Positions 27,301 through 35,306 of a stretch of DNA of 64,000 nt are shown here, piece by piece. Source of the stretch: CAWCKS01 sp963763485. GTDB taxonomy: Bacteria > Pseudomonadota > Alphaproteobacteria > Rhizobiales > Xanthobacteraceae. Location: the NCBI GenBank assembly GCA_963763485.1, contig CAVXOW010000009.1, positions 372,001 to 436,000 on the forward strand, given 5' to 3'. A program made the translations under genes and the position numbers. The notes under the pieces are model-generated. The model was not told the origin of the DNA. It did no database searches and worked only from the letters and a program-made list of their open reading frames with translations. How positions within the stretch are numbered: the stretch's first letter is position 1; each line of letters begins with the position of its first letter.

Positions 27301-28098
27301 ATGGCGCGCTCAAGGGGGATACGTACGGCGCCGGCACGCCTTCTCGTGCTGGGACTCTCGATCGTGGCCGGCGGGATTGCCGCATACCTTGCCGCCGGCA
27401 GCAGCAAGCCCGTCGTGACGACGGTGTTCCAGGCACCGGCGACCGTCGATGTTCTCGTCGCGAAGTTGGACATCGGCCTCGGTCAATCGCTCACACCGGA
27501 CAATCTCGAATGGCAGGCCTGGCCCAAGGGCACGTCGGGCACCAGTCTCATTCGCCGCGCCGACCGTCCCGACGCCACGACCAAGCTCGTCGGCGCGATC
27601 GCACGCATTCCGTTCGTTGCCGGCGAACCGATCCGCGATGCCAAGATCGTCACGCTGAACGGCACTGGCTTCATGGCGGCGATCCTGCCGTCCGGCATGC
27701 GCGCCGTTTCGACCGAGATCTCGCCGGAGACTGGCGCCGGCGGCTTTATTCTTCCCAATGATCGCGTCGACGTTATCCTGTCGAAGCGCGACAAGGGCTC
27801 GGATACGGTCCGGTCGCAGATCGTGCTCAGCAACGTTCGGGTGCTGGCGATCGACCAGGCTCCGAAGGAGAAGGATGGCGCAAGCGCTCTGATCGGACGA
27901 ACGGCCACACTCGAGGCAAGCCCGGAGCAGGCCGAAACGCTGGCGCGCGCGCACCTGAGCGGCACCTTGTCGCTCGCGCTGCGCAGCATCGCGGATTCCG
28001 AACGCACCGAAAAGCTCGCGAGGAAAGCGGTCGCCGTCTATCACGGTCTTGGCGTGCAAACGACCTACGCCTGCAGCCCGGTGTGCGATCCGCAGTAG
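27301..28098 (+). CDS. cpaB: Flp pilus assembly protein CpaB
   Basis: A 265-residue protein with one N-terminal membrane segment (LLVLGLSIVAGGIAAYLAAG) and a periplasmic SAF-type domain. Diagnostic sequence is PATVDVLVAKLDIGLGQSLTPDNLEWQAWP, followed by FILPNDRVDVILSKR and GRTATLEASPEQAETLARAHL. CpaB connects the Tad secretin with the inner membrane machinery. The C-terminus carries two cysteines (TYACSPVCDP). ATG 27301 follows TTAGGAGAG. It is transcribed away from cpaC and ends before a strong bidirectional hairpin. Confidence 0.9.
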   Translation: MARSRGIRTAPARLLVLGLSIVAGGIAAYLAAGSSKPVVTTVFQAPATVDVLVAKLDIGLGQSLTPDNLEWQAWPKGTSGTSLIRRADRPDATTKLVGAIARIPFVAGEPIRDAKIVTLNGTGFMAAILPSGMRAVSTEISPETGAGGFILPNDRVDVILSKRDKGSDTVRSQIVLSNVRVLAIDQAPKEKDGASALIGRTATLEASPEQAETLARAHLSGTLSLALRSIADSERTEKLARKAVAVYHGLGVQTTYACSPVCDPQ

Positions 28099-28180
28099 CG
28101 GCGGAGCCGCCCGGCGGGATATCCGCCTGCGCCGGATCGAAAAATTCGATGCGTGGCGATGGCGGCCGCGCAAACAAGAA

Positions 28181-28211
28181 GAGGCCGCCCAGCGAAGGGC
28201 GGCCTCAAATT
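28181..28211. terminator. Hairpin terminator after cpaB
   Basis: GAGGCCGCCC (28181-28190) pairs perfectly with GGGCGGCCTC (28197-28206) around loop AGCGAA, followed by AAATTTTC. On the opposite strand the stem is followed by TTCTTGTTTG, so it could serve both cpaB and the end of the kinase gene region. Confidence 0.7.
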
Positions 28212-28360
28212 TTCAAATCAAAGTCGGGATCGTCTCGCCGACAGCCACTTCAAGCGATGCGCCCCCGTCGACATTGCTAGTGGGTGCGAGCTTGCTGATT
28301 GGTAGCGGAGATCGGTAAAAGGCGAACGAAGTGGGTGATCGCGCGAGGCCAGGTTCGCTC

Positions 28361-29689
28361 CTAGCAACGGCCGTTAGTTGTCGGGTTCGCGGCAACCGGC
28401 AGCCGAACCGTGGCACGAACTCCCGATTGGCCGGCGCCCAAGATATTCTCCAGCGTGACTTCGCCGCCCAGATTTTCGACGATGCGCTTCACGATTGAAA
28501 GGCCGAGCCCGGTCCCGTCACCCTCCGGGCGGGAGCCGCGAAAGAACGGCTCGAATATCTTCTCCAGGTCAGCGGTTGCGATGCCAGGGCCTGTATCCTC
28601 GATCTGCAGGACCGCCGAGCCGTCCTGGCGATAGACGCCGATATCTATCCTTCCGCCGGGCGAAGTGTGGCGGAGCGCATTGTCAAGCAGATTGCGGATC
28701 ATCGTCGCGAGCATGACCGGTTCGCAGCGAACCGTAACCCCTTCAATGACTTTAAAGCCCAAATCAATGCCACGATCGACCGCCTGCGGCAGCAGATCGG
28801 CCGCCGCCTGCTTTGCCACGTTGTCGAGCGCGACCTGTTGCGTTTCGCCGGAGAAAGGCTTCGCCTCGTACCGTGCGACCGCAAGCAATTGCTCGAGCAA
28901 ATGCTTGGTGCGATGCGTGCCTTGCCTGAGCGCAGCAACACGGTCCCGCGCCTGCTCGGGAAGTTCGACCGAATCGAGGTTTTCTGCCTGCAAGCTCAGT
29001 GCGGTGATCGGGGTGCGTAGCTCATGTGCTGCATCGGCAACGAAGCGGCGTTGCTGATCCATCAAAAACCGCATACGCGCCAGCAAGCCATTGATCGAGG
29101 TGATGAACGGATGCAGTTCGGTCGGTGCGCCCGCCTCCGACAACGGCGTGAGGTCATCGGCGCGTCTGGCGTCGAGATTTACCGCCAGCCGGATCATGGG
29201 GCGCAGCGAATGCGCAATGATGAGCGCCGTGACAATCAATAGGCAAGGAATCAGCGCGGCAATCGGCAGAAGGGTCCGAACCGCCATGTCGTCTGCAGTG
29301 TCATCCCGAACCGCGGTCGGTTGCGCCGCGGCATATCGGGTTCCATCCGGTCGCGTTCGCAGCAGCACGCGGGTCGCTTGGCCCTTCCAGCTCGACGTGT
29401 GCAAGCCATCCTCCAACGCGAAAAGTTGACGTTCGTCGGATGTGCCGTGCGGGATATTCCCCAACTCGATCAGCCGGACCTGCGCGTTCTCCTCAATTTC
29501 GGGAAACGGTCCGCCGCCGTTGAAGCTGCCATTCTGGGCAAGGCTAGCGATCTGAATCAGGGCCGAATCCTGGATCTCGATAGCCTCATCGAATGCCCAC
29601 CTGTAGGCAAAGATGCCTCCGATCCCGCCCGCCAACACGATCATGGCAGTCAGGCCGACGAAGAGACGCCCGCGCAATGAGCCGATCAT
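28361..29689 (-). CDS. Sensor histidine kinase, QseC/PmrB-like
   Basis: A 442-residue sensor kinase. Membrane segments lie near residues 9-31 (GLTAMIVLAGGIGGIFAYRW) and 138-160 (RTLLPIAALIPCLLIVTALII), enclosing a periplasmic region of about 105 residues. A HAMP-like linker precedes the dimerisation helix with the phosphorylated His222 in DAAHELRTPI. The ATP site is seen as NLLDNALRHT (N box), DTGPGIA (G1) and GTGLGLSIVKRI (G2). Its ATG overlaps the response regulator stop as ATGA (29686-29689), so the two are translationally coupled. It probably senses an envelope signal; the ligand is unknown. Confidence 0.93.
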   Translation of the reverse strand: MIGSLRGRLFVGLTAMIVLAGGIGGIFAYRWAFDEAIEIQDSALIQIASLAQNGSFNGGGPFPEIEENAQVRLIELGNIPHGTSDERQLFALEDGLHTSSWKGQATRVLLRTRPDGTRYAAAQPTAVRDDTADDMAVRTLLPIAALIPCLLIVTALIIAHSLRPMIRLAVNLDARRADDLTPLSEAGAPTELHPFITSINGLLARMRFLMDQQRRFVADAAHELRTPITALSLQAENLDSVELPEQARDRVAALRQGTHRTKHLLEQLLAVARYEAKPFSGETQQVALDNVAKQAAADLLPQAVDRGIDLGFKVIEGVTVRCEPVMLATMIRNLLDNALRHTSPGGRIDIGVYRQDGSAVLQIEDTGPGIATADLEKIFEPFFRGSRPEGDGTGLGLSIVKRIVENLGGEVTLENILGAGQSGVRATVRLPVAANPTTNGRC

Positions 29690-30348
29690 AATGCGCGCTC
29701 CACCATCCACCCCACGCCGCGCACGTTGCGGATCGCCGTGGCTCCAAGCTTCCTGCGAACGGCGTGGATCAGGAACTCGACGGCGTTGCTCTCGACCTCC
29801 TCGTTCCAGCCGTAGATCTGACGCTCGAGCTCGCCGCGCGACAGGATCGTGCCCGGACGCGCCAACAGCGCTTGCAGCAGCGCGAACTCACGCGCGCTGA
29901 GCAGTGCGCGTTTCTCCAGCAATCTCGCTTCCCGAGTTGCGGGGTCGAGACTGAGTTTTCCATTGCTCAGAAGCGCCGCCGAGCCGCTGCCCTCGCGCCG
30001 GAGCACGGCGCGCATTCGCGCCAGCAGTTCGCGGATTTCGAATGGCTTTATCAAGTAGTCATCCGCTCCGAGATCGAGCCCGTCGATCCGGTCCTCGACG
30101 CTATCCCGCGCGGTCACGACGATCACGGGAAGCTTGCGGCCAAGCAGGCGCAGGCGTCGAAGCACGTCGCGGCCGTCGGCTTTAGGCAGTCCGAGATCGA
30201 GCAGGACGAGCTCGTAGGTTTCGCTCTCCGCTGCGTGGACCGCAGCCTCGCCGTCGGTCACCCAGTCGACCGCGTAGGCCGCGTCCCTGAGCGCCTGCTG
30301 GACGGCCGAACCGATCATCCTGTCGTCCTCGATAAGCAGAACGCGCAT
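29686..30348 (-). CDS. OmpR-family response regulator, QseB/TctD-like
   Basis: A 220-residue regulator with a receiver domain (Asp8/Asp9 pair, phosphorylated Asp51 in LVLLDLGLP, Lys101 in LIKPF) and a winged-helix domain (LSAREFALLQALLARPGTILSRGELERQIYG, then SNAVEFLIHAVRRKL and RNVRGVGWMV). It controls transcription when phosphorylated by the coupled kinase. A 20-bp site of the form CCTAAG-N6-CTAAGTCG lies 55 bases upstream of its start, and two more stand before neighbouring plus-strand genes, so it probably regulates itself and them. Confidence 0.93.
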   Translation of the reverse strand: MRVLLIEDDRMIGSAVQQALRDAAYAVDWVTDGEAAVHAAESETYELVLLDLGLPKADGRDVLRRLRLLGRKLPVIVVTARDSVEDRIDGLDLGADDYLIKPFEIRELLARMRAVLRREGSGSAALLSNGKLSLDPATREARLLEKRALLSAREFALLQALLARPGTILSRGELERQIYGWNEEVESNAVEFLIHAVRRKLGATAIRNVRGVGWMVERAL

Positions 30349-30403
30349 TCCTCAAATCCTCGGTCCGAAATGCCGCAAGCGGCCCGGCCCAGCATTGTGT
30401 CCC

Positions 30404-30423
30404 CGACTTAGTGCAGACTTAGG
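30404..30423 (-). promoter_or_regulatory. Predicted response-regulator operator, site A (upstream of the regulator)
   Basis: On the minus strand the sequence reads CCTAAG-TCTGCA-CTAAGTCG. The CTAAG words are 11 bases apart, the spacing of direct repeats bound by OmpR/PhoB-type dimers. The same 14 fixed bases occur at sites B (30490) and C (31917). Confidence 0.7.
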
Positions 30424-30489
30424 AACAAAGTCACGCGTCGGAACGTGTCGCCGGAAATCGGATTGGTGCACCACAAGGAAATTTCTCGC

Positions 30490-30509
30490 CCTAAGCCCCT
30501 CCTAAGTCG
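30490..30509 (+). promoter_or_regulatory. Predicted response-regulator operator, site B (upstream of PepSY gene)
   Basis: Reads CCTAAG-CCCCTC-CTAAGTCG, identical to sites A and C at all 14 fixed positions, and ends 70 bases before the PepSY ATG at 30580. Confidence 0.7.
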
Positions 30510-30579
30510 ACCGAGGCACGCGGGGGTCAGCAACAGTCTTGCCGTTGCAGGGGGCGGCGAAGCAAACGAAGGATCAGAG

Positions 30580-30891
30580 ATGAAAAGTAGATTGTCGACT
30601 TTAGCGGTCATCACCGCCGCGAGCCTGGGGTTCGGCATGATAGCCGCACAAGCTTACACCGGCGAGAAGCTGGCACACCGGGCCAAAATCGGGATCGAGC
30701 AAGCGAGAGCAATCGCGCTGAAAGCGCATCCCGGAACGATCACGGACGAGGAACTTGAACGGGAGGGAGGCGGCAGCGGTCTTCGTTACTCGTTCGACAT
30801 CAAGCGCGGCTCGGTGACGCAAGAGGTAGGGGTCGACGCGCTGACGGGCATGGTGCTCGAAAACAAGAAAGAAGGACCAAACCCGGACTGA
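30580..30891 (+). CDS. PepSY domain periplasmic protein
   Basis: A 103-residue secreted protein with a signal peptide (LAVITAASLGFGMIAAQA) and one PepSY-like domain: HRAKIGIEQARAIALKAHPGTITDEEL, then LRYSFDIKRGSVTQEVGVDALTGMVLENKKEG. PepSY proteins sit in the periplasm and often accompany two-component systems, as inhibitors of peptidases or as sensors. It starts 231 bases from the divergent response regulator, behind operator site B. ATG 30580 follows AAGGATCAGAG. A long inverted repeat follows at 30902-30948. Confidence 0.88.
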   Translation: MKSRLSTLAVITAASLGFGMIAAQAYTGEKLAHRAKIGIEQARAIALKAHPGTITDEELEREGGGSGLRYSFDIKRGSVTQEVGVDALTGMVLENKKEGPNPD

Positions 30892-30901
30892 GAAAGCAAT
30901 T

Positions 30902-30948
30902 CGCCAGGCCCGGGCGCCACGCCTGATCTCGTGCCCTCGGGCCTGGCG
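30902..30948 (+). terminator. Hairpin after PepSY gene
   Basis: CGCCAGGCCCGGGC near 30902-30915 pairs with GCCCTCGGGCCTGGCG (30933-30948) across a 17-base loop with one bulge. No T run follows, so it may partly attenuate rather than end transcription into the next gene. Confidence 0.5.
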
Positions 30949-31015
30949 CGAACTCTCACCGTGGAGCGCGCCAGCGCGTTCCTCCGTTGGCAATATGCAA
31001 CTTAATGTGAGAGCC

Positions 31016-31811
31016 ATGACAGCTTACAAATCCGAGACATCCGCACGACGCACTCACAAAAGTCCCTGAAGTCACTCTCGTCTTCTGGATCATCAAGATC
31101 GCCGCCACGACGCTCGGTGAGACAGGCGGCGACTCCGTGACGATGACGCTGAACTGGGGGTATCTCATCGGAACGGCGATTTTCCTCGGTGCACTGGTCA
31201 TACTGGTGGCGGCGCAGATTCTCGCGAAGCGCTTCCATCCATTCCTGTACTGGGCGACGATCGTTGCCTCGACCACCTTCGGCACAACCATGGCCGACTT
31301 CTGCGATCGATCGCTTGGTATCGGATACACCGGTGGGTCCTCGCTCCTCCTGGCTTTGCTGTTGGGAACTCTAGCGCTCTGGTATTATGCCGAAGGTTCG
31401 ATCTCGGTCGAGACCGTGTACCGGCCCAGAGTCGAAGCATTTTACTGGGCAGCCATCACGTTCTCGCAGACGCTGGGAACGGCGCTCGGGGACTGGATGG
31501 CCGACACCACCGGCCTCGGCTACGAAGGCGGCGCACTCGTGTTTTCGGCGGGGCTGGCTGTTCTCGCGGGCCTCTACTACTGGACGAGGATTTCCAGCGT
31601 TGCATTGTTCTGGGCCGCGTTCATCCTGACGCGACCGCTAGGCGCGACCGTCGGCGACTTCCTCGACAAGCCGGTAAATCACGGCGGCCTGGCGCTCAGC
31701 CGGCCCATAGCTTCTGCAGTCATTGCGGTGTTCATCGTCGGTTGCATGCTGCTCCTGCCCCAGCGTGCAGGGAGGCATCCCGGGGAACCTCAAGCCACCC
31801 GTGCAGGATAG
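31016..31811 (+). CDS. COG4705-like multi-pass membrane protein, copy 1 (frame broken near 5' end)
   Basis: About 264 residues, mostly membrane helices arranged as repeats of a WxxxxxxxxTxGxxxxD-like unit: FWIIKIAATTLGETGGD, FLYWATIVASTTFGTTMAD, FYWAAITFSQTLGTALGDWMAD and LFWAAFILTRPLGATVGDFLD. Each repeat places an acidic residue near a membrane boundary. Translation probably starts at ATG 31016; an extra A in the AAAA run at 31058-31061 breaks the frame before VPEVTLVFWIIK, and no start codon exists in the correct frame before GTG 31137. The family is an uncharacterised inner-membrane protein. A homologue follows at 32023, and both belong to the two-component module. Confidence 0.75.
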
Positions 31812-31916
31812 AGCTCGTTTGCTCGGCTGAGCCTGCGAATTGTCGAACCGGACTTTAGCCCAAACTGGGGGTCACGCGAGCGACGCCAGGTTTTTCAGTT
31901 GCCCGACAATGTTGCC

Positions 31917-31936
31917 CCTAAGCCGGGGCTAAGTCG
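31917..31936 (+). promoter_or_regulatory. Predicted response-regulator operator, site C (upstream of second membrane protein)
   Basis: Reads CCTAAG-CCGGGG-CTAAGTCG, matching sites A and B at all 14 fixed positions. It ends 86 bases before the ATG at 32023 and lies in the 211-base gap after the first membrane protein gene. Confidence 0.7.
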
Positions 31937-32022
31937 CCTGAGCTACGGTCCCGCATCGTCCGGCAGAATCCTTCCTGGGGAATCTTCACGTGCACACCGC
32001 TTGGCGAGGACGCCTATCACCG

Positions 32023-32772
32023 ATGCTGAACAAGGTTCCGGAGGTCACGTCGATCTTCTGGATCATCAAGATCCTCTCAACGACGGTCGGCGAGACAGGC
32101 GCCGATTATCTAGCAGTGCATGTCGGCCTCGGGACCAACCTGACCATGGCATGCATGGCATCCCTGCTGCTTACTGTGCTGGTCGTTCAGTTACGTGCGC
32201 GCCGCTACGTCCCGTGGATCTACTGGCTAACGGTCGTTCTGGTCAGCATTGTCGGGACCCAGATCACGGACCTATTGACTGACAAACTCGAGATCAGCCT
32301 TTACGTCAGCACGGCTGTGTTCGCCTGCGCGCTCGTCGGCATCTTCGCGATCTGGCATGCCGCCGAGCGAACGCTTTCGATCCGCACCATTGTCACGACG
32401 CGGCGGGAGCTGTTCTATTGGGCCGCCGTCCTCTTCACTTTCGCGCTGGGCACCGCGGCCGGCGACCTGGCGACGGAAGCGCTCGGCCTCGGTTTTCAGC
32501 TCGGCGTCGTCGCTTTCGGCGCATTGATCGCGTTTGTCGCTGTTTTCTACCGGCTCGGCGTCAATCCGGTCCTTACCTTCTGGCTGGCCTATGTTCTCAC
32601 GCGGCCGCTTGGCGCTTCGCTTGGCGACCTCCTGTCGCAATCACGATCCTACGGCGGGGTCGGGCTCGGGACGATCTACACCAGCCTCGCATTCATGACC
32701 GTTATCATTGCGTTGGTCGCCTGGGTGACTTTCGAAGACGAAGGCAGCAAAACGGCCGACCCAGCGCAGTAA
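32023..32772 (+). CDS. COG4705-like multi-pass membrane protein, copy 2
   Basis: A 249-residue membrane protein homologous to the one at 31016. The same repeated unit is visible four times: FWIIKILSTTVGETGADYLA, IYWLTVVLVSIVGTQITDLL, FYWAAVLFTFALGTAAGDLA and TFWLAYVLTRPLGASLGDLL. The opening MLNKVPEVTSIFWIIK aligns with VPEVTLVFWIIK of copy 1. ATG 32023 was chosen over a GTG at 31990 because the family begins with a short N-terminus before VPEVT. It has its own operator (site C) and is followed after 57 bases by a small periplasmic protein gene, probably in one transcript. Confidence 0.8.
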   Translation: MLNKVPEVTSIFWIIKILSTTVGETGADYLAVHVGLGTNLTMACMASLLLTVLVVQLRARRYVPWIYWLTVVLVSIVGTQITDLLTDKLEISLYVSTAVFACALVGIFAIWHAAERTLSIRTIVTTRRELFYWAAVLFTFALGTAAGDLATEALGLGFQLGVVAFGALIAFVAVFYRLGVNPVLTFWLAYVLTRPLGASLGDLLSQSRSYGGVGLGTIYTSLAFMTVIIALVAWVTFEDEGSKTADPAQ

Positions 32773-32829
32773 TCAGTTTCGACAAGAACCCAGGCGCGCA
32801 TGCGCGGGCTCGCGATAAGGAGAGTGCGC

Positions 32830-33225
32830 ATGAACAAATTGATATCGGCCTTGGCCGTCACCCTGCTGGCAGCCGCCGCGGGTGAGCCCGCGACGTTGAC
32901 AGGCCTGCACTTCATTCTCTTCCCGGCTGCGCAAGCGGCGAAGTTGGGCGATCTCACGCCCTTCCGTGCCATCGTTGTTGACGTAGCCGCCTTGGTCGAT
33001 AAAGGCGACCTGGCTGGCGCCAAGGCACGAATCAAGGATCTGGAGGTGCAATGGGACGATGCTGAAGCTGGCCTGAAGCCGCGCGCCTCCGCCGACTGGC
33101 ACATCGTGGACAAGGCGATTGATCGCGCACTCGATGCTCTGCGCGCGGCTACGCCGGAAGCGGCCAAATGCAAGCAGAGCCTCACCGACTTGCTGTCCGC
33201 GATCGATCTGATCGGAAAATCCTGA
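32830..33225 (+). CDS. Small helical periplasmic protein of the two-component module
   Basis: A 131-residue protein with an N-terminal hydrophobic segment (LISALAVTLLAAAAGEPATL, signal peptide or anchor) and a helical mature part: LTPFRAIVVDVAALVDKGDLAGAKARIKDLEVQWDDAEAGL, HIVDKAIDRALDALRAA and KCKQSLTDLLSAIDLI. It resembles soluble four-helix accessory proteins, sometimes mis-called histidine kinase in databases, although no kinase motif is present. It follows the second membrane protein by 57 bases, with GATAAGGAGAG as ribosome binding site. Function unknown. Confidence 0.75.
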   Translation: MNKLISALAVTLLAAAAGEPATLTGLHFILFPAAQAAKLGDLTPFRAIVVDVAALVDKGDLAGAKARIKDLEVQWDDAEAGLKPRASADWHIVDKAIDRALDALRAATPEAAKCKQSLTDLLSAIDLIGKS

Positions 33226-33354
33226 CGCCGGCGATTCCAGGTGGCAAGGCGACCCAAAGTCGCCTTCCATAGCGTTGTTGCGGGCGTTGGGCATCGAGGC
33301 CATCTTCCCGGCGCGAACTAACATGCGGCGTGCGACGTCCGTAAATCATCCCCC

Positions 33355-33393
33355 CAAAAAGGTGCGGCCGATGCTTGGGGGAGCATCGGCCGC
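33355..33393 (-). terminator. Intrinsic terminator of the BTLCP gene (minus strand)
   Basis: GCGGCCGATGCT (33364-33375) pairs perfectly with AGCATCGGCCGC (33382-33393). On the minus strand the 12-bp stem is followed by ACCTTTTTGGGG, a fair T run, about 100 bases beyond the stop of the gene at 33493. Confidence 0.85.
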
Positions 33394-33492
33394 GCGCGAT
33401 CCGGTCGTGGGACGGGGAGGGGTGGGGATAACCGGGTCGCGTTACTCTGAATTCTCTCTCGTTGCTCGCGGCTTGCGCCGCAAAGGAAAAAC

Positions 33493-34143
33493 TTACCTCG
33501 CGCTGACCGCCGAGATCGCCGGCTTCTGATCGCCGAGCGACACCCAGACGTTAACGTCGTACTGCGACTGCCGCTTGACGAAGCGATAGCCGGTCTCGGT
33601 CCAGAGCACGATCTCCTCGTTCTGGTTGTCGAGGACGAACTCGCCCTTGTCGCTCTTCACCGTCAGCACCGCATGGCCGTCGCCGCGCTTGTCGCGCACC
33701 ACCGTGATCAGCAGCGCTTCGCGCGGCCAGCCGGCGTCAACCAGCATCTTGCGCTTCTGCAGGACATAGTCCTCGCAGTCGCCATAGCCGTCGGTCGGAT
33801 ACGACCATTTCTCGACCATGCCCCAGTGGTCCATGTCCGTCATCGGGCGAACGTTTTCGTTGACCCATTGATTGACGCGCACGAGATCGCGCCAGGCCGT
33901 CTGCGTCATCACGATGTCGCGTGGCGCGTTGGTCGCGCCGCGACAGTCGCTTGCATTCTCGCTGCAGAAGTCGACCCAGCCGATCGGCGCCCGGGTCTCC
34001 TGACCGACGGCTGCGTACAGCGTCCGGTCGATCTGCGTCGCCTTGTCGTTAGATGCCCTGTCGCCCGCCGCCTGCGCCGCACCCGCCATCCCGATCAGGA
34101 CGACGAGCGCAAGGCCTGCGCCCGCCCCATACTTCCGCACCAT
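33493..34143 (-). CDS. Transglutaminase-like cysteine peptidase (BTLCP family)
   Basis: A 216-residue secreted protein of the bacterial transglutaminase-like cysteine peptidase family (LapG-like). A signal peptide (LALVVLIGMAGAAQAA) precedes the fold. The catalytic triad is visible: Cys123 in GYGDCEDYVLQKR, His157 in GDGHAVLTV and Asp172 in FVLDNQN. LapG relatives release adhesins from the surface under cyclic-di-GMP control, but no LapD or adhesin gene is in this window. ATG 34143 was chosen because upstream residues are polar and lack a signal peptide. The upstream 34144-34498 is unusually AT-rich for this genome and probably contains its promoter. Confidence 0.9.
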   Translation of the reverse strand: MVRKYGAGAGLALVVLIGMAGAAQAAGDRASNDKATQIDRTLYAAVGQETRAPIGWVDFCSENASDCRGATNAPRDIVMTQTAWRDLVRVNQWVNENVRPMTDMDHWGMVEKWSYPTDGYGDCEDYVLQKRKMLVDAGWPREALLITVVRDKRGDGHAVLTVKSDKGEFVLDNQNEEIVLWTETGYRFVKRQSQYDVNVWVSLGDQKPAISAVSAR

Positions 34144-34498
34144 TGTGGCCCCCCGTTTTTCTTCTTGGGCCACAGTTCGCACAAAGCATTTGCGCCGCCG
34201 CTAAGCTGGCGAAGTACATTCAAAGCAAATGAAAGTATTGTTTTCAGATAATTCGACGAATACTTGAATCGAATTCGAATAAAATTTGAACTAGTCTCAT
34301 TTAATTAAAATGCGAGATATCGCCGCGAAAACCCACGCAAAACGGGTCAAAAGCCCAGGCTTTTTGGGAGGTTAAGCGGAGCCGGTGGTCGGCTGAATTG
34401 TGGCGGTTTAGGCCGCTGTCGGCGGGCTCAAGACTGCGCGAATACGTGCAGCAGCGCGGGTCGCGGCCGCGAGGTGCAGACGTCGGGAGGACTGACGT
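34144..34498. other. AT-rich intergenic region
   Basis: The 355 bases between the BTLCP peptidase start and the PilZ gene end include the most AT-rich block seen here (about 34200-34320, with words such as AAAATTTGAAC and TTTAATTAAAATG). It probably contains the peptidase promoter. AAAAGCC/GGCTTTT at 34349-34365 can form a small bidirectional hairpin next to a T run, a weak terminator for the PilZ gene. No gene is visible. Confidence 0.5.
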
Positions 34499-35116
34499 TT
34501 ACCGGGCGGTGACGCTGTCTTCGACAGTTTCCGCCAGTTGCGGATAGGCGAACTCGATCGCGAACCCCTCCTCGAGGTGCCGGACCACGTGACCCTTCAC
34601 CGTGCCGAGCATCAGTTGCGAGCCGACTTCGGGCCTGGAGTTGGCGCCCACGGCGGCACCCGACAGCGAGAGGTCGATGATGCGGCAGTTCATGACACGG
34701 CCGTCGGCCAGCGTCAGCCGCGCGATCGGGTTGCGCGGCACGATACGGTCGTGGCGGCGGTCTTCCGGTAGGTTGAGGATCTTGCGGTTGGCGAGCCAGG
34801 TCAGCTGGGCTGCGAGCTTGTCGCGCTTGCGCGGCGTTGCCGAAACCGTCATCGCAAAGCCGTTGTCGATGATGCGGACGATCTTGCCTTCGACGCGGCC
34901 GATGTGATCGAGATAGGCGACGACGCGTTCGCCGACGCCGCCAATGCCTTGCGCGAGCAGCGCCAGTCCGCCCGGCGACATGTTGATCACCTGGCACGGA
35001 AACTCGCGACGATCTTGCAGCATGTAGCGGCCGAGCAGGTGGACCTTGACCCGCTGAAAGCGTCGCCGGTCTTCATTCAATGAAGCCGGAGCCGGAGATT
35101 TTTGTAGGAGCGCCAT
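34499..35116 (-). CDS. Tandem PilZ domain protein
   Basis: A 205-residue cytoplasmic protein with two PilZ barrels. The first has the cyclic-di-GMP motif DRRRFQR followed by INMSPGGLALLAQG; the second has EDRRHDRIVPR and IIDLSLSGAAVGA, each a RxxxR plus (D/N)xSxxG pattern. The two domains are joined by RKRDKLAAQLTWLANRK. It should bind cyclic-di-GMP and relay it to an unknown partner. ATG 35116 (MALLQKSPAPASL) was preferred over GTG 35164. It is divergent in layout from the PAS_5 gene region, both on the minus strand 190 bases apart. Confidence 0.9.
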   Translation of the reverse strand: MALLQKSPAPASLNEDRRRFQRVKVHLLGRYMLQDRREFPCQVINMSPGGLALLAQGIGGVGERVVAYLDHIGRVEGKIVRIIDNGFAMTVSATPRKRDKLAAQLTWLANRKILNLPEDRRHDRIVPRNPIARLTLADGRVMNCRIIDLSLSGAAVGANSRPEVGSQLMLGTVKGHVVRHLEEGFAIEFAYPQLAETVEDSVTAR

Positions 35117-35306
35117 TACGACTTGTTCGGCCCAGACATTCAACGACGGCTTGTCGACCTGCACGTGTCATCGCCGCAAGATCGCGCCGATCTTGCGGCC
35201 CACGTGTCGGTGATCAGAAAACCATAAGGGCCGCAGGGTTAATTCCCCGTTAGCAATCGCGCGCTGCGCGAACATGGCGCCTGCGGACGCGCAACAAAGC
35301 GCGGCG

